Assembly (NCBI RefSeq): GCF_018131005.1
Contig: NZ_JAFCJK010000007.1
Coordinates: 310,001 to 374,000, forward strand
Source of the DNA: Bradyrhizobium lablabi
Lineage (GTDB): Bacteria > Pseudomonadota > Alphaproteobacteria > Rhizobiales > Xanthobacteraceae
Length of the DNA: 64,000 bases
Direction: 5' to 3'
The notes beneath the pieces were generated by a model, which saw only the letters and a list, made by a program, of their open reading frames with translations, did not search any database and was not told the origin of the DNA. A program made the position numbers and the translations under genes. Positions 26,490-34,253 of the stretch are shown here, in pieces. Positions within the stretch are counted from its first letter, which is position 1. The number at the start of each line of letters is the position of its first letter.

Positions 26490-27041
26490 TCATTCGGCGG
26501 CTTCGCGGTGGGGGACGCCCTCTTCAATGTCGAGCTGCAGGATATCGTTGAAGCGGTTGAACGCGCCGCACAGCGCGGTGCGCCATGTCAGCTCGACGAT
26601 CTGCGGTTCGGAGAAATGCCCGCGGAGCCGATCGAAGATCTCGTCGCGCGTCTTGTTCCAGTTGTTGGTGACAGCGATCGCGTATTCGACGACCAGCCTG
26701 TCGACAGCGTCGAGTTCCGGGTGATCCTTGTAGTCGAGCAGCCGTTCCGCCCCCGCTTCCGAGACGCCCTGGATCGCGAGCTTCGGCGCGTGATGCGAGA
26801 CGCAATAGTCGCACTTGTTCAACAGCGACACCGTCACGACCGCGAGTTCGAGATAGCGCTTCGACAGTACCGCCTCGTCGGCGAGATCGACCAGCAGCGA
26901 CCACATGTGCTTGAAGATCGGCAACCGCTGCGCCATCACGCCGGCCTGGTGCTCGAACGCGCCATAGGTCGTCATTTTGTCCCAGAGCGGCTTCAGCTCG
27001 GGTGGCAGGTCGTTCCTGGTCTTGATGGACACGCGCGACAT
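26490..27041 (-). CDS. Carboxymuconolactone decarboxylase (AhpD-like) family protein
   Basis: A 183-aa helical protein with the CMD/AhpD active-site pattern CDYCVSHHAPKLA near residues 87-99 (CxxC plus His), which supports a peroxidase-type thiol or redox role rather than a true decarboxylase. The rest is the AhpD-like bundle (SKRYLELAVVTVSLLNK; LVVEYAIAVTNNW). Start: ATG 27041 with GAGGTG upstream; GTG 27050 is an alternative. It is upstream of the MFS gene and divergent from the VOC gene. Confidence 0.88.
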   Translation of the reverse strand: MSRVSIKTRNDLPPELKPLWDKMTTYGAFEHQAGVMAQRLPIFKHMWSLLVDLADEAVLSKRYLELAVVTVSLLNKCDYCVSHHAPKLAIQGVSEAGAERLLDYKDHPELDAVDRLVVEYAIAVTNNWNKTRDEIFDRLRGHFSEPQIVELTWRTALCGAFNRFNDILQLDIEEGVPHREAAE

Positions 27042-27207
27042 CGATTTCACCTCGCATCAAGAAATTTGATGGGTGCACCCTGCCTCCGTTCGGAGGCGGC
27101 CGCAAGCTGGACACGCTCCCCGGCGCACGCAATGCTGATCAAGGCCAGGCACCCGTCGTGGCAGCCCGCACACTCCAGTGCGGCGAAGAGGCGTCAAGGA
27201 GAGAGAC

Positions 27208-27888
27208 ATGAGCAACGTCGCAGAGAAAGCTTGGGCAACGGAGAAGAAAGCAGCCGTGGACCTGAAGCTCGAGGTCGTCGTTATTCCCGTTTCCGATGTC
27301 GATCGTGCAAAAGCCTTCTACGCAGGTCTCGGCTGGCGGCTCGACGCCGACTTCGCCGCCGGAGACGACTGGCGCGTGATCCAGTTCACACCGCCGGGCT
27401 CGCCAGCCTCGGTAATCTTCGGCAAGAACGTCACGGCGGCAAAGCCCGGCTCGGCCCAGGGCCTCTATTTGATCGTCTCCGACATCGAAGCTGCTCACAG
27501 GGAACTGGTCGCGCGTGGCGCCGGGGTCAGCGAGGTGTTCCACTCCGGCGACAGCCATGCCGGCAACGACGAGCCCTATTTGTCCGGCCGACTGCGCGTC
27601 AAGGGTCCGCATCCTACCCGTGCCAGCTACAGCTCTTACGCCTCGTTCAGCGATCCCGACGGCAATGGCTGGCTGCTGCAAGAGCTGACCGCGCGCCTGC
27701 CCGGACGCGTGGACAGCAAGGAAACGACGTTCGCCTCGTCGAATGCGCTTGCCGCCGCGCTGCGGCGCGCCGCGGCCGCGCATGGCGAGCACGAGAAGCG
27801 CAACGGCGGCAAGTATGACGACAACTGGCCGGACTGGTATGCGGACTACATCGTCAAGGAGCACGCCGGCGAGAAGCTGCCGGAGTGA
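27208..27888 (+). CDS. VOC (glyoxalase-fold) family protein
   Basis: A 226-aa protein with a vicinal oxygen chelate domain in its first two-thirds: LEVVVIPVSDVDRAKAFYAGLGWRL, an SVIFGKN strand, then LIVSDIEAAHRELVARGAGV and FSDPDGNGWLLQELT with the usual metal-ligand Glu. The C-terminal third (from about 165) is a helical extension with a KYDDNWPDWYADYIVKEHAG end, often found in this subgroup. Reaction unknown; may be glyoxalase or dioxygenase-like. The ribosome site AAGGAGAG precedes ATG 27208. It is followed by a cupin gene after 77 bp on the same strand. Confidence 0.88.
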   Translation: MSNVAEKAWATEKKAAVDLKLEVVVIPVSDVDRAKAFYAGLGWRLDADFAAGDDWRVIQFTPPGSPASVIFGKNVTAAKPGSAQGLYLIVSDIEAAHRELVARGAGVSEVFHSGDSHAGNDEPYLSGRLRVKGPHPTRASYSSYASFSDPDGNGWLLQELTARLPGRVDSKETTFASSNALAAALRRAAAAHGEHEKRNGGKYDDNWPDWYADYIVKEHAGEKLPE

Positions 27889-27965
27889 GCGGGGTCCGCA
27901 GCGTGATGACCGAACCGCAAATCGATGAAAGCCACGGCAAAAGACCCAACTCGAAGGAGTTCGAC

Positions 27966-28382
27966 ATGAGCAGCCGACCGGCGGTGACGTTGCGAACCCT
28001 GGCAGCCGTGACCGCGATAGGCGGCACCATACTGACGCTGCCGGCGGCCGAGGCCCAGCAGGCGGGCGTCACTCGCACCGACCTGCAGCGGCACGACCTC
28101 AGCGCGCCCGGACGCGAGGCGATCCAGGTACGTGTCGATCTCGCACCGGGCGTCGCCTTCCCCAGGCACACGCATCCGGGCGAGGAGATCATCTACGTGC
28201 TCGCGGGAGCGATCGAGTATGAGGTCGAAGGCAAGCCGCCGGTGACGCTCAATTCCGGCGATGTGCTGTTCATCCCGGCCGGAACAGTTCATGCCGCGAA
28301 GAACATCGGCCCTGGCACCGCAAGCGAGCTTGCGACCTATGTCGTCGAAAAGGGCAAGCCGCTTCTGACGCTTGCGAAGTGA
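27966..28382 (+). CDS. Exported cupin-domain protein
   Basis: A 138-aa protein with a signal-like N-terminus (MSSRPAVTLRTLAAVTAIGG, cleavage region AEAQQA) and a single cupin. Cupin motif 1 is PRHTHPGEEIIYVLAGAIEYEVEG, with the metal His-His-Glu, and motif 2 is GDVLFIPAGTVHAAKNIG with the final His. It is probably a periplasmic metal-binding cupin with a ligand-binding or dioxygenase-like role. Start: ATG 27966 with GAAGGAG seven bases upstream; the upstream in-frame ATG at 27885 lies inside the VOC gene's 3' end. Confidence 0.87.
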   Translation: MSSRPAVTLRTLAAVTAIGGTILTLPAAEAQQAGVTRTDLQRHDLSAPGREAIQVRVDLAPGVAFPRHTHPGEEIIYVLAGAIEYEVEGKPPVTLNSGDVLFIPAGTVHAAKNIGPGTASELATYVVEKGKPLLTLAK

Positions 28383-28415
28383 TTCAGAAGCGGTACGGTC
28401 CACATTCGCTTGCGG

Positions 28416-28700
28416 TCAGCGATCCACATGACGCCAGTTGCGGACCAGTCTCACCCATGGTGGCAAATGGAATGCGCTCATCAGCAGGTACATCGCAAGC
28501 ATCCCGGTCAGTGGCGATGCATCGTGCGCGGACGAGCAGAGCATGGACGGCGCGCCGCCATCATGAATCCCCGTCAGCACCGCCATGAGCACGAAGGTCG
28601 GTGCGGCCGCCAGCGACAGCAGGCGATCTGCACCTGCGTTGGAGCGCTCCTGATGCCGCGCAACATCACGGTCGACCGCGCTTGTCGTGCTGGAGATCAT
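28416..28700 (-). CDS. Small membrane protein, function unknown
   Basis: A 94-aa protein with a soluble basic N-terminus (DRDVARHQERSNAG) and two membrane helices (about residues 27-45, LLSLAAAPTFVLMAVLTG; about 64-82, LTGMLAMYLLMSAFHLP) joined by a short loop with a cysteine, followed by a basic tail. The ATG at 28700 has GGAGCG upstream. It lies 44 bp downstream of the DUF899 gene on the same strand and probably belongs to its transcript. I do not recognise the family. Confidence 0.65.
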   Translation of the reverse strand: MISSTTSAVDRDVARHQERSNAGADRLLSLAAAPTFVLMAVLTGIHDGGAPSMLCSSAHDASPLTGMLAMYLLMSAFHLPPWVRLVRNWRHVDR

Positions 28701-28744
28701 GCTGGAGCGCTCCGTTTGTTCAGCCTGAGCCGTGCCCCGCGGGA

Positions 28745-29482
28745 CTAGCCGGTGCGTTTGCGGAAGGCAGCCTCGCCGGCATCCGATACCGCGACCCATT
28801 TCGGGTCGGGCGCGGCGTCCGGGACATAGCTCTCGTGCCAGTTCCACCACTTGTACGGTCGAGTCTGCGGGTAGCCCTGCGGCGAGTCCTCCCACTCCTC
28901 CTGCCGCCCGAGCGCCGTCATGTCGAGGTAACTCCAAACGGTGCCCATCGCCTCGTCGCCGCGACCGTTGATGAGATAAGTGCGGAAGACGCGCTCGCCG
29001 TCGCGAATAAAGGCGTTGTGACCGTGCCATTGATCGACGCCGAAGTCTGCATCGAAGCTGTCGGTGATCGTGTACCAGGGTATCTCCCATCCCATCCGCG
29101 TCTTCAGCCGCGCGATGTCGTCTTGCGGCGCGCGCGAGGCAAAGGCGAGCGTCGTGCCCCGCGCATTGACGTGAGCGAGGTGCCCCACCTGATCGGCGAC
29201 CATGGAACAACCGATGCAGGCGTGCTCCGGCCAGCCATGCACGCCGGGCTCGAAGAAGGCGCGATAGACGATCAGTTGGCGGCGGCCCTCGAACAAATCG
29301 AGCAGGCTCGCTTTGCCCTTCGGCCCGTCGAACGTATAAGTCTTATCGACCGCAACCCACGGCATCCGCCGCCGCTCGGCGGCCAGTTCGTCGCGGGCGC
29401 GGGTCAGGGCCTTCTCCTTGACGAGAAGCTGCTCGCGCGCGGCTTTCCACTCCTGCGGCGATACAATTGGTGGCGTGTTCAT
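28745..29482 (-). CDS. DUF899 (thioredoxin-like fold) family protein
   Basis: A 245-aa protein beginning MNTPPIVSPQEWKAAREQLL. It has the DUF899 pattern: KEKALTRARDELAAERRRMPW, the strand DLFEGRRQLIVYRAFFEP, the CxxC-like HACIGCSMVADQVGHL near residue 90, and DFGVDQWHGHNAFI. The fold is thioredoxin-like and the cysteine pair suggests redox chemistry, but no activity is established for the family. It is divergent from a winged-helix regulator (97-bp shared promoter region), which probably controls it. Confidence 0.9.
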   Translation of the reverse strand: MNTPPIVSPQEWKAAREQLLVKEKALTRARDELAAERRRMPWVAVDKTYTFDGPKGKASLLDLFEGRRQLIVYRAFFEPGVHGWPEHACIGCSMVADQVGHLAHVNARGTTLAFASRAPQDDIARLKTRMGWEIPWYTITDSFDADFGVDQWHGHNAFIRDGERVFRTYLINGRGDEAMGTVWSYLDMTALGRQEEWEDSPQGYPQTRPYKWWNWHESYVPDAAPDPKWVAVSDAGEAAFRKRTG

Positions 29483-29579
29483 GGCGTGCTGTCCTTCTCT
29501 TTGCCCCTGCTGTCGGTCGTAAGAAAGACCTAGCGCGAGACATCGAAAGGGTGGGAGTGACAAGTGTGACGGGATTTCG

Positions 29580-30800
29580 ATGGACTCGCTGATCACGGCT
29601 GCAGCGCGGGCCCTCGCCGCCGGCGATCTCCTTGGCGTTTTGAAGCGGGTTGGCCTGCGGGACGACCCCCCTGCTCTGGCGCTTCGCGGCATCGCGATGG
29701 CGCAACTCGGCGATTTCGCCCGCGCAAAAACTCTGCTGCAAAATGCGGCACGCGCCTTTGGTTCCAGAGAGGCCGTGGCCCGCGCAAGGTGTGTCGTGGC
29801 CGAGGCCGAGATCGCGCTGGTGTCGCGCGATCTGGGCTGGCCCCCGAAGACACTCGGCGCCGCACGGGCAACACTGGAAAGGCATGGCGACTGGCTGAAC
29901 GCCGCGCATGCGCGGCATCTCGAAGTCCGGCGTCTGCTCCTGATCGGCCGGCTCGACGACGCCGAACGGACACTCGGCGGGATCGATCCGGCACCGCTCC
30001 CGCCCGCATCGCGGGCGGCGCACGAATTGGTCGTTGCCGGGATCGCGATGCGGCGCATCCGCGCCAAGACAGCGCGCACCGCGCTTGCGCGCGCCCGCCG
30101 TGCCGCGGAAGAGGCGCGTATCCCCGCATTGATGGCGGAAGTGGATGCGGCATCAGAGGCACTAAACACGCCGGCGGCGCGCCTGATTGCGGATAGCGGC
30201 GAGAAATTGCTCCCGCTCGAGGAGGTCGAAGCTGTGCTGGAGTCTGACGCCCTCGTCGTGGACGCATGCCGCCATGTCGTGCGGTGCAAGGACATCGTGG
30301 TCTCGCTTGCAAGGCGTCCCGTGCTGTTCGCGCTGGCGCGTGCGCTCGGCGAAGCGTGGCCTGCGGACCTGACGCGAGATGCGCTGGTCAGACGCGTCTT
30401 TCGCGCCAAGCTTGCCGACGAATCGCACCGTGCCCGACTGCGCGTCGAGATCGGGCGGCTTCGCGCCAAGCTGCGTCCGCTCGCGAGCGTGAGCGCGACG
30501 GCGCAGGGTTTCGCGCTGACGCCGCACCGCGCAACCAGACTCGTCGTGCTGGCGCCGCCAGTCGAGGATCAGCATGCGGCCGTGATCGCATTTCTTGCCG
30601 ACGGTGAATCATGGTCGAGTTCGGCGCTCGCACTGGCGCTGGGCGCCAGTCCGCGCACGGTGCAGCGCGCGCTCGATTCCCTTGCGGTCGCGGGCAAGGT
30701 GCAGTCCTATGGCCGCGGGCGCGCTCGCCGCTGGATGACAGCGCCGGCGGCGGGATTCACGACAACCTTGTTACTCCCCGGCCCGCTGCCGGGCGGTTAG
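29580..30800 (+). CDS. HTH-domain transcriptional regulator with helical repeats
   Basis: A 406-aa protein. The first half is Ala/Arg-rich paired helices of TPR-like appearance (ALRGIAMAQLGDFARAKTLL near residue 33). A central region resembles a winged-helix or OmpR-type DNA-binding segment (LTRDALVRRVFRAKLADESH, then RLRVEIGRLRAKLRPL near 285-300). The C-terminus has a second HTH (SSALALALGASPRTVQRALD near 345-365, followed by a KVQSYGRGRARRW wing). Divergent to the DUF899 gene, its likely target, and followed by a propeller gene on the same strand. Function is inferred. Confidence 0.8.
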   Translation: MDSLITAAARALAAGDLLGVLKRVGLRDDPPALALRGIAMAQLGDFARAKTLLQNAARAFGSREAVARARCVVAEAEIALVSRDLGWPPKTLGAARATLERHGDWLNAAHARHLEVRRLLLIGRLDDAERTLGGIDPAPLPPASRAAHELVVAGIAMRRIRAKTARTALARARRAAEEARIPALMAEVDAASEALNTPAARLIADSGEKLLPLEEVEAVLESDALVVDACRHVVRCKDIVVSLARRPVLFALARALGEAWPADLTRDALVRRVFRAKLADESHRARLRVEIGRLRAKLRPLASVSATAQGFALTPHRATRLVVLAPPVEDQHAAVIAFLADGESWSSSALALALGASPRTVQRALDSLAVAGKVQSYGRGRARRWMTAPAAGFTTTLLLPGPLPGG

Positions 30801-30860
30801 GTCATGAAGCCAGAGAAGCGGAACCATTCTCCGAGCCGACCGGATCAAAGGAGTGCAGGC

Positions 30861-31511
30861 ATGAAAACATCAGCGGCCGAAATCCTCCGCGAGTACGGGC
30901 CCTTTCCAGACGCCGACCATGTGCATGGCGTGACGTTCGACGGCCATCATGTCTGGTTTGCATCAGGAGACCGGCTGAACGCCTTCGATCCCGAAAGCGG
31001 AAACACGCTGCGCTCCATCGATGTCGCCGCGCATGCGGGCACGGCGTTCGACGGCAAGCACCTGTACCAGATCGCGGAAGATCGCATCCACAAGCTCGAT
31101 CCGGCGACCGGCCGCGTGCTCGCGACGATCCCGGCGCCCGGCGGCGGCGGCGACTCGGGTTTGGCCTGGGCCGAGGGAACACTGTGGGTCGGGCAGCATC
31201 GCGGCCGGAAGATCCACCAGATCGATCCCGAGAGCGGCGCGATCCTGCGCACCATCGAAAGCAACCGCGTCGTTACCGGCGTCACCTGGACGGACGGCGA
31301 GCTTTGGCACGGCACCTGGGAAGGCGACGAGAGTGACGTGCGCCGCGTCGATCCCCAGACCGGAAAGGTGCTGGAGCGCATCGAGATGCCGCCCGGGACC
31401 GGCGTATCGGGACTCGAATCCGACGGCGGCGAAAAATTCTTCTGCGGCGGCGGAAGCAGCGGCAAGGTGCGCGCCATCCGGCGCCCAAGGCGGGGGGCGA
31501 AGGCTACGTGA
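30861..31511 (+). CDS. YncE/glutamine cyclotransferase-like beta-propeller protein
   Basis: A 216-aa protein without a signal peptide, built from repeated propeller blades (HGVTFDGHHVWFASGDRLNAFD; GTAFDGKHLYQIAEDRIHKLD; GLAWAEGTLWVGQHRGRKIHQID; GVTWTDGELWHGTWEGDESD). Each blade has the W-x-G or D-G turns of Vgb/YncE and glutaminyl cyclase-like five- to six-bladed propellers. Likely cytosolic, with a binding rather than a catalytic role, but unproven. AAAGGAG precedes ATG 30861. It lies 60 bp after the HTH gene and may share its transcript. Confidence 0.78.
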   Translation: MKTSAAEILREYGPFPDADHVHGVTFDGHHVWFASGDRLNAFDPESGNTLRSIDVAAHAGTAFDGKHLYQIAEDRIHKLDPATGRVLATIPAPGGGGDSGLAWAEGTLWVGQHRGRKIHQIDPESGAILRTIESNRVVTGVTWTDGELWHGTWEGDESDVRRVDPQTGKVLERIEMPPGTGVSGLESDGGEKFFCGGGSSGKVRAIRRPRRGAKAT

Positions 31512-31588
31512 GGCTGGTTGGCGTCGCGGGCCGGGCAAGGACGTGAAAAGCCTGCCCGGTTCGTCAGCGGCCGATTGACCCTACAATG

Positions 31589-31610
31589 ATATCTGACTAA
31601 AGTCAGATAT
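31589..31610. promoter_or_regulatory. 22-bp perfect inverted repeat abutting a MarR-type start codon
   Basis: Arms ATATCTGACT and AGTCAGATAT, exact inverses, are separated by AA and end at the base before the ATG of the next gene. TTGACC at 31575-31580 could be a -35 box, and TAAAGT (31598-31603), inside the repeat, a -10 box at 17-bp spacing. Transcription would then start at or within a base or two of the ATG, giving a leaderless mRNA, and there is indeed no Shine-Dalgarno site. The repeat is in the place expected for autorepression by the MarR-type domain encoded next. Confidence 0.75.
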
Positions 31611-32483
31611 ATGCTTGATCCCGTCTCCCGCGTCCGCCGCTTCAACCGTGCCGTGACATCAGCGGTCGGCGCGCTCGACACATCGTTTCTCGGGCGCGGC
31701 CGGCCGCTTGGGGCAGCGCGCGTGTTGAACGCGATCGGGCATGGGCGGTCGGACGTGGGCGAAATTCGCGACTACCTCGGCCTCGATTCCGGCCTGATGA
31801 GCCGCCTCCTGCGAGGTCTCGAAAACGAAGGACTGATCGAGACGGCAGCGCATGGCGACGACGCGCGCCGCCGCGTCGTCAGGCTGACGCGGACCGGGCG
31901 CCGCGAGTTCAGCACCTATGAAGCGATCTCCAACCGGCAGGCCGAAGGCTTCCTCGCCGGCCATGCGCAACGCGAGGCACTATTGGCGGCGATGGACATG
32001 ATCGCCTCTGCGCTCGGGCGTGACAGCATCGGGTTGAGTGAAATGGACCCGCGCAGCAAAGAGGCGCGCTATTGCCTCGGCGCGTATTACGACGAACTGG
32101 CGCGCCGCTTCAAACAGGGGTTTGACGTCACACTGTCGCGCGACCCGGATGCGAGAGACATGGTGCGGCCGCGCGGCGCGTTCATCGTGGCGATGTCGGA
32201 CGGCCTGCCGATCGGCTGCGTCGGACTGAAGGGCAGCGGCGGCGATTTGGCCGAGATCAAGCGACTCTGGGTCGCGCCTGACGCTCGCGGACTGCGCCTC
32301 GGCCGGCGCCTGATGGAGGCGGCCGAGTCGGCCGCGCGCGAGCTTGGCGTCAAGGTATTGCGGCTCGACACCAACAGCGCGCTGCCGGAAGCCGGCCAGC
32401 TCTACCGCAGGAGCGGCTGGACCGAAATCCCGCGCTTCAACGACGACCCGTATCCGGATCTGTTCTTCGAAAAACGTCTGTGA
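31611..32483 (+). CDS. MarR-GNAT fusion: regulator/N-acetyltransferase
   Basis: A 290-aa two-domain protein. Residues 1-140 are a MarR winged-helix (EIRDYLGLDSGLMSRLLRGLENEGLI as the recognition helix, then DDARRRVVRLTRTGRREF as the wing). Residues 145-290 are a GNAT acetyltransferase, with the acetyl-CoA loop IKRLWVAPDARGLRLGRRLMEAAE near 218-241 and NSALPEAGQLYRRSGWTEI near the C-terminus. Such fusions suggest that a substrate sensed by the GNAT half changes DNA binding, or that the enzyme modifies an effector. The operator-like palindrome immediately upstream suggests autoregulation. Confidence 0.92.
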   Translation: MLDPVSRVRRFNRAVTSAVGALDTSFLGRGRPLGAARVLNAIGHGRSDVGEIRDYLGLDSGLMSRLLRGLENEGLIETAAHGDDARRRVVRLTRTGRREFSTYEAISNRQAEGFLAGHAQREALLAAMDMIASALGRDSIGLSEMDPRSKEARYCLGAYYDELARRFKQGFDVTLSRDPDARDMVRPRGAFIVAMSDGLPIGCVGLKGSGGDLAEIKRLWVAPDARGLRLGRRLMEAAESAARELGVKVLRLDTNSALPEAGQLYRRSGWTEIPRFNDDPYPDLFFEKRL

Positions 32484-32515
32484 GCGGCGCGCGCTCACCG
32501 GCATAAGACAACCTG

Positions 32516-33013
32516 ATGACCGTTCGCCCGATCGTCCGCTATCCCGATCCGCGCCTCACCCTTCCGGCGCAGCCCGTCACGACATTCGACGACGAACTGC
32601 GCGACCTCGCGCGAGACCTGCTCGACACCATGCATGCCGCGCCGGGCATCGGGATCACCGCGCCGCACATCGGCGTCTCGCTCCGCGTGGTGGTACTCGA
32701 CCTCGACGCTAACGACGGTGCGCGGACCTATGTCAACCCGGAGATCATCTGGGCCTCACCCGAGATGATCATGCATCGCGAAGGCAGCGTCTCGCTGCCC
32801 GGTGTCACCGACGAGGTCAAGCGTCATGCGCGTGTCCGGATCAACTATCACGATGTCGACGGTACTCCGCAGAGCGAAGAGTCCGAAGGCTTGCGTGCCG
32901 TTTGCCATCAGCACGAGATCGACCAGCTGAACGGCGTGTTCTGGATTCAGCGACTGTCCCGCCTCAAGCGCGAGCGGTTGATCAAGCGGTTTGAGAAGAT
33001 GTCGCGGGGATGA
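32516..33013 (+). CDS. Peptide deformylase-like protein with altered metal ligands
   Basis: A 165-aa protein of the deformylase fold: IVRYPDPRL at the N-terminus, motif 1 GIGITAPHIG near residue 44, motif 2 region REGSVSLPG near 86, and motif 3 region CHQHEIDQLNG near 130. In active deformylases motif 2 is EGCLS (metal Cys) and motif 3 is HExxH. Here the Cys is Ser and the second His is Gln, so two of three metal ligands are replaced. Glu of the catalytic pair remains. It probably is not a canonical formyl-methionine deformylase. It lies 32 bp after the MarR-GNAT gene on the same strand. Confidence 0.88.
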   Translation: MTVRPIVRYPDPRLTLPAQPVTTFDDELRDLARDLLDTMHAAPGIGITAPHIGVSLRVVVLDLDANDGARTYVNPEIIWASPEMIMHREGSVSLPGVTDEVKRHARVRINYHDVDGTPQSEESEGLRAVCHQHEIDQLNGVFWIQRLSRLKRERLIKRFEKMSRG

Positions 33014-33037
33014 GATAGTTTGGCGGCACACGCTTCC

Positions 33038-33165
33038 CTACTCCGCGACCGGACTCGTGCGTGAATGCGATGGCGTGCGAGGAAGGCTTCGATGGCCGCG
33101 TTCACCGGAGCCGGATTGGTCATGTTGACGGAGTGACCACCTCCGGCTGCCACCTTTGCCGTCAC
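33038..33165 (-). pseudogene. C-terminal remnant of an alpha/beta hydrolase
   Basis: A minus-strand reading frame here encodes VAAGGGHSVNMTNPAPVNAA followed by IEAFLARH. This is the end of an alpha/beta hydrolase, including its catalytic His in GGGHSV, with no N-terminal part. Its upstream side runs directly into the 3' end of the AraC-type gene. The rest of the gene has been lost, which suggests a deletion fused this stub to the AraC gene's downstream flank. Confidence 0.55.
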
Positions 33166-34061
33166 GCGGCCGCGCGCGCCGCCGACACGTCGCGGAACGG
33201 CGAAATGCCGTAGAGGCGGCTGTACTCGCGACTGAATTGCGAGGGGCTCTGATAGCCAACGCTATATCCCGCGGAACCCACGTCGAGACGCTCCATCAGC
33301 ATCAGCCGGCGGGCCTCGTGCAAACGAAGCTGCTTCTGGTATTGCATGGGCGTCATCGCCGTCATTGCCTTGAAATGATGGTGAAGCGATGACACGCTCA
33401 TCCCGACATGCTCCGCCAAGTCCTCGATCCGAAGCGGCCTGGCATAGTTTTTTTTGAGCCAGGCGACCGCCTGGGCGATCCGGTTGCCGGGTGTCTCCAT
33501 CATTGCGACCTGAATCAAGCGCGGCCCCGCGGGTCCGCTCAACAGTCGATACAAAATCTCCTGCTCGATCAGCGGCGCCAGGACCGCTATGTCCGCCGGT
33601 CGGTCCAGGAGCCGAAGCAACCTCACCGACGCATCCACCAGGTCCGAGTCCGCGTGATTCACGGTCACCCCGCGCATCTCACCCGCCGCGCCCTTCGGCA
33701 CGGAAGAGCCGATGCGTTCCATGACCTCCCTTAGCCGCTCGGGGTTGATCTCCATCCCGAGGCCAAGGTGCGGCAGGTCCGGGCTCGCCTGCGTAACGCG
33801 GGACGCCACGGGCAAGTCCAACGCGACGACCAGATAGTCGCCAACCCCGTACTCGTAAGCCTCGTTGGCGAGTTGCAGGCTCTTGGCCCCCTGGGCAACC
33901 ATCGCAAAACATGGCCACTGAGCGGTGTGGATAGGCTGGCTGGGCGAGGATCGCCTGTTGAAATACAGTCCCGGAATTGCGGTCGCGCATGTCTCGTCGC
34001 GCACCGCGAAGCGGGCAATGATCGCCGCCATCTCTCGATGTGCGTTGAGGTTTTCAGGCAT
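33162..34061 (-). CDS. AraC-family transcriptional regulator
   Basis: A 299-aa regulator. The N-terminal half is an AraC_N-type ligand-binding domain (QWPCFAMVAQGAKSLQLANEAYEYGVGDYLVVALDLPVA split across beta strands). The C-terminal 100 residues carry two HTH motifs (RIEDLAEHVGMSVSSLHHHF near 215-234 and DVGSAGYSVGYQSPSQFSREY near 262-282). Start at 34061 (MPENL). It is divergent from an SDR gene at 34254, across a 192-bp shared promoter region, and probably controls it in response to a small hydrophobic or aromatic ligand. Confidence 0.93.
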   Translation of the reverse strand: MPENLNAHREMAAIIARFAVRDETCATAIPGLYFNRRSSPSQPIHTAQWPCFAMVAQGAKSLQLANEAYEYGVGDYLVVALDLPVASRVTQASPDLPHLGLGMEINPERLREVMERIGSSVPKGAAGEMRGVTVNHADSDLVDASVRLLRLLDRPADIAVLAPLIEQEILYRLLSGPAGPRLIQVAMMETPGNRIAQAVAWLKKNYARPLRIEDLAEHVGMSVSSLHHHFKAMTAMTPMQYQKQLRLHEARRLMLMERLDVGSAGYSVGYQSPSQFSREYSRLYGISPFRDVSAARAAA

Positions 34062-34253
34062 TGGCGCGGTACTGGAGTTGCAAGGGTGCGGGGCCCGAAT
34101 AGTACCCGATCCTGCTCCGATATCCACGTCTTCAACGTTAGTTTTGCAGGATCGTGCATGAATCTCGGAGGATGCAGATAACGCTCAGCATGCACCCCCT
34201 CCCATGATGGCTTCCGAAGTGCCGCTCGCGGCGAACCCAGTTCGGAGCCTTGA

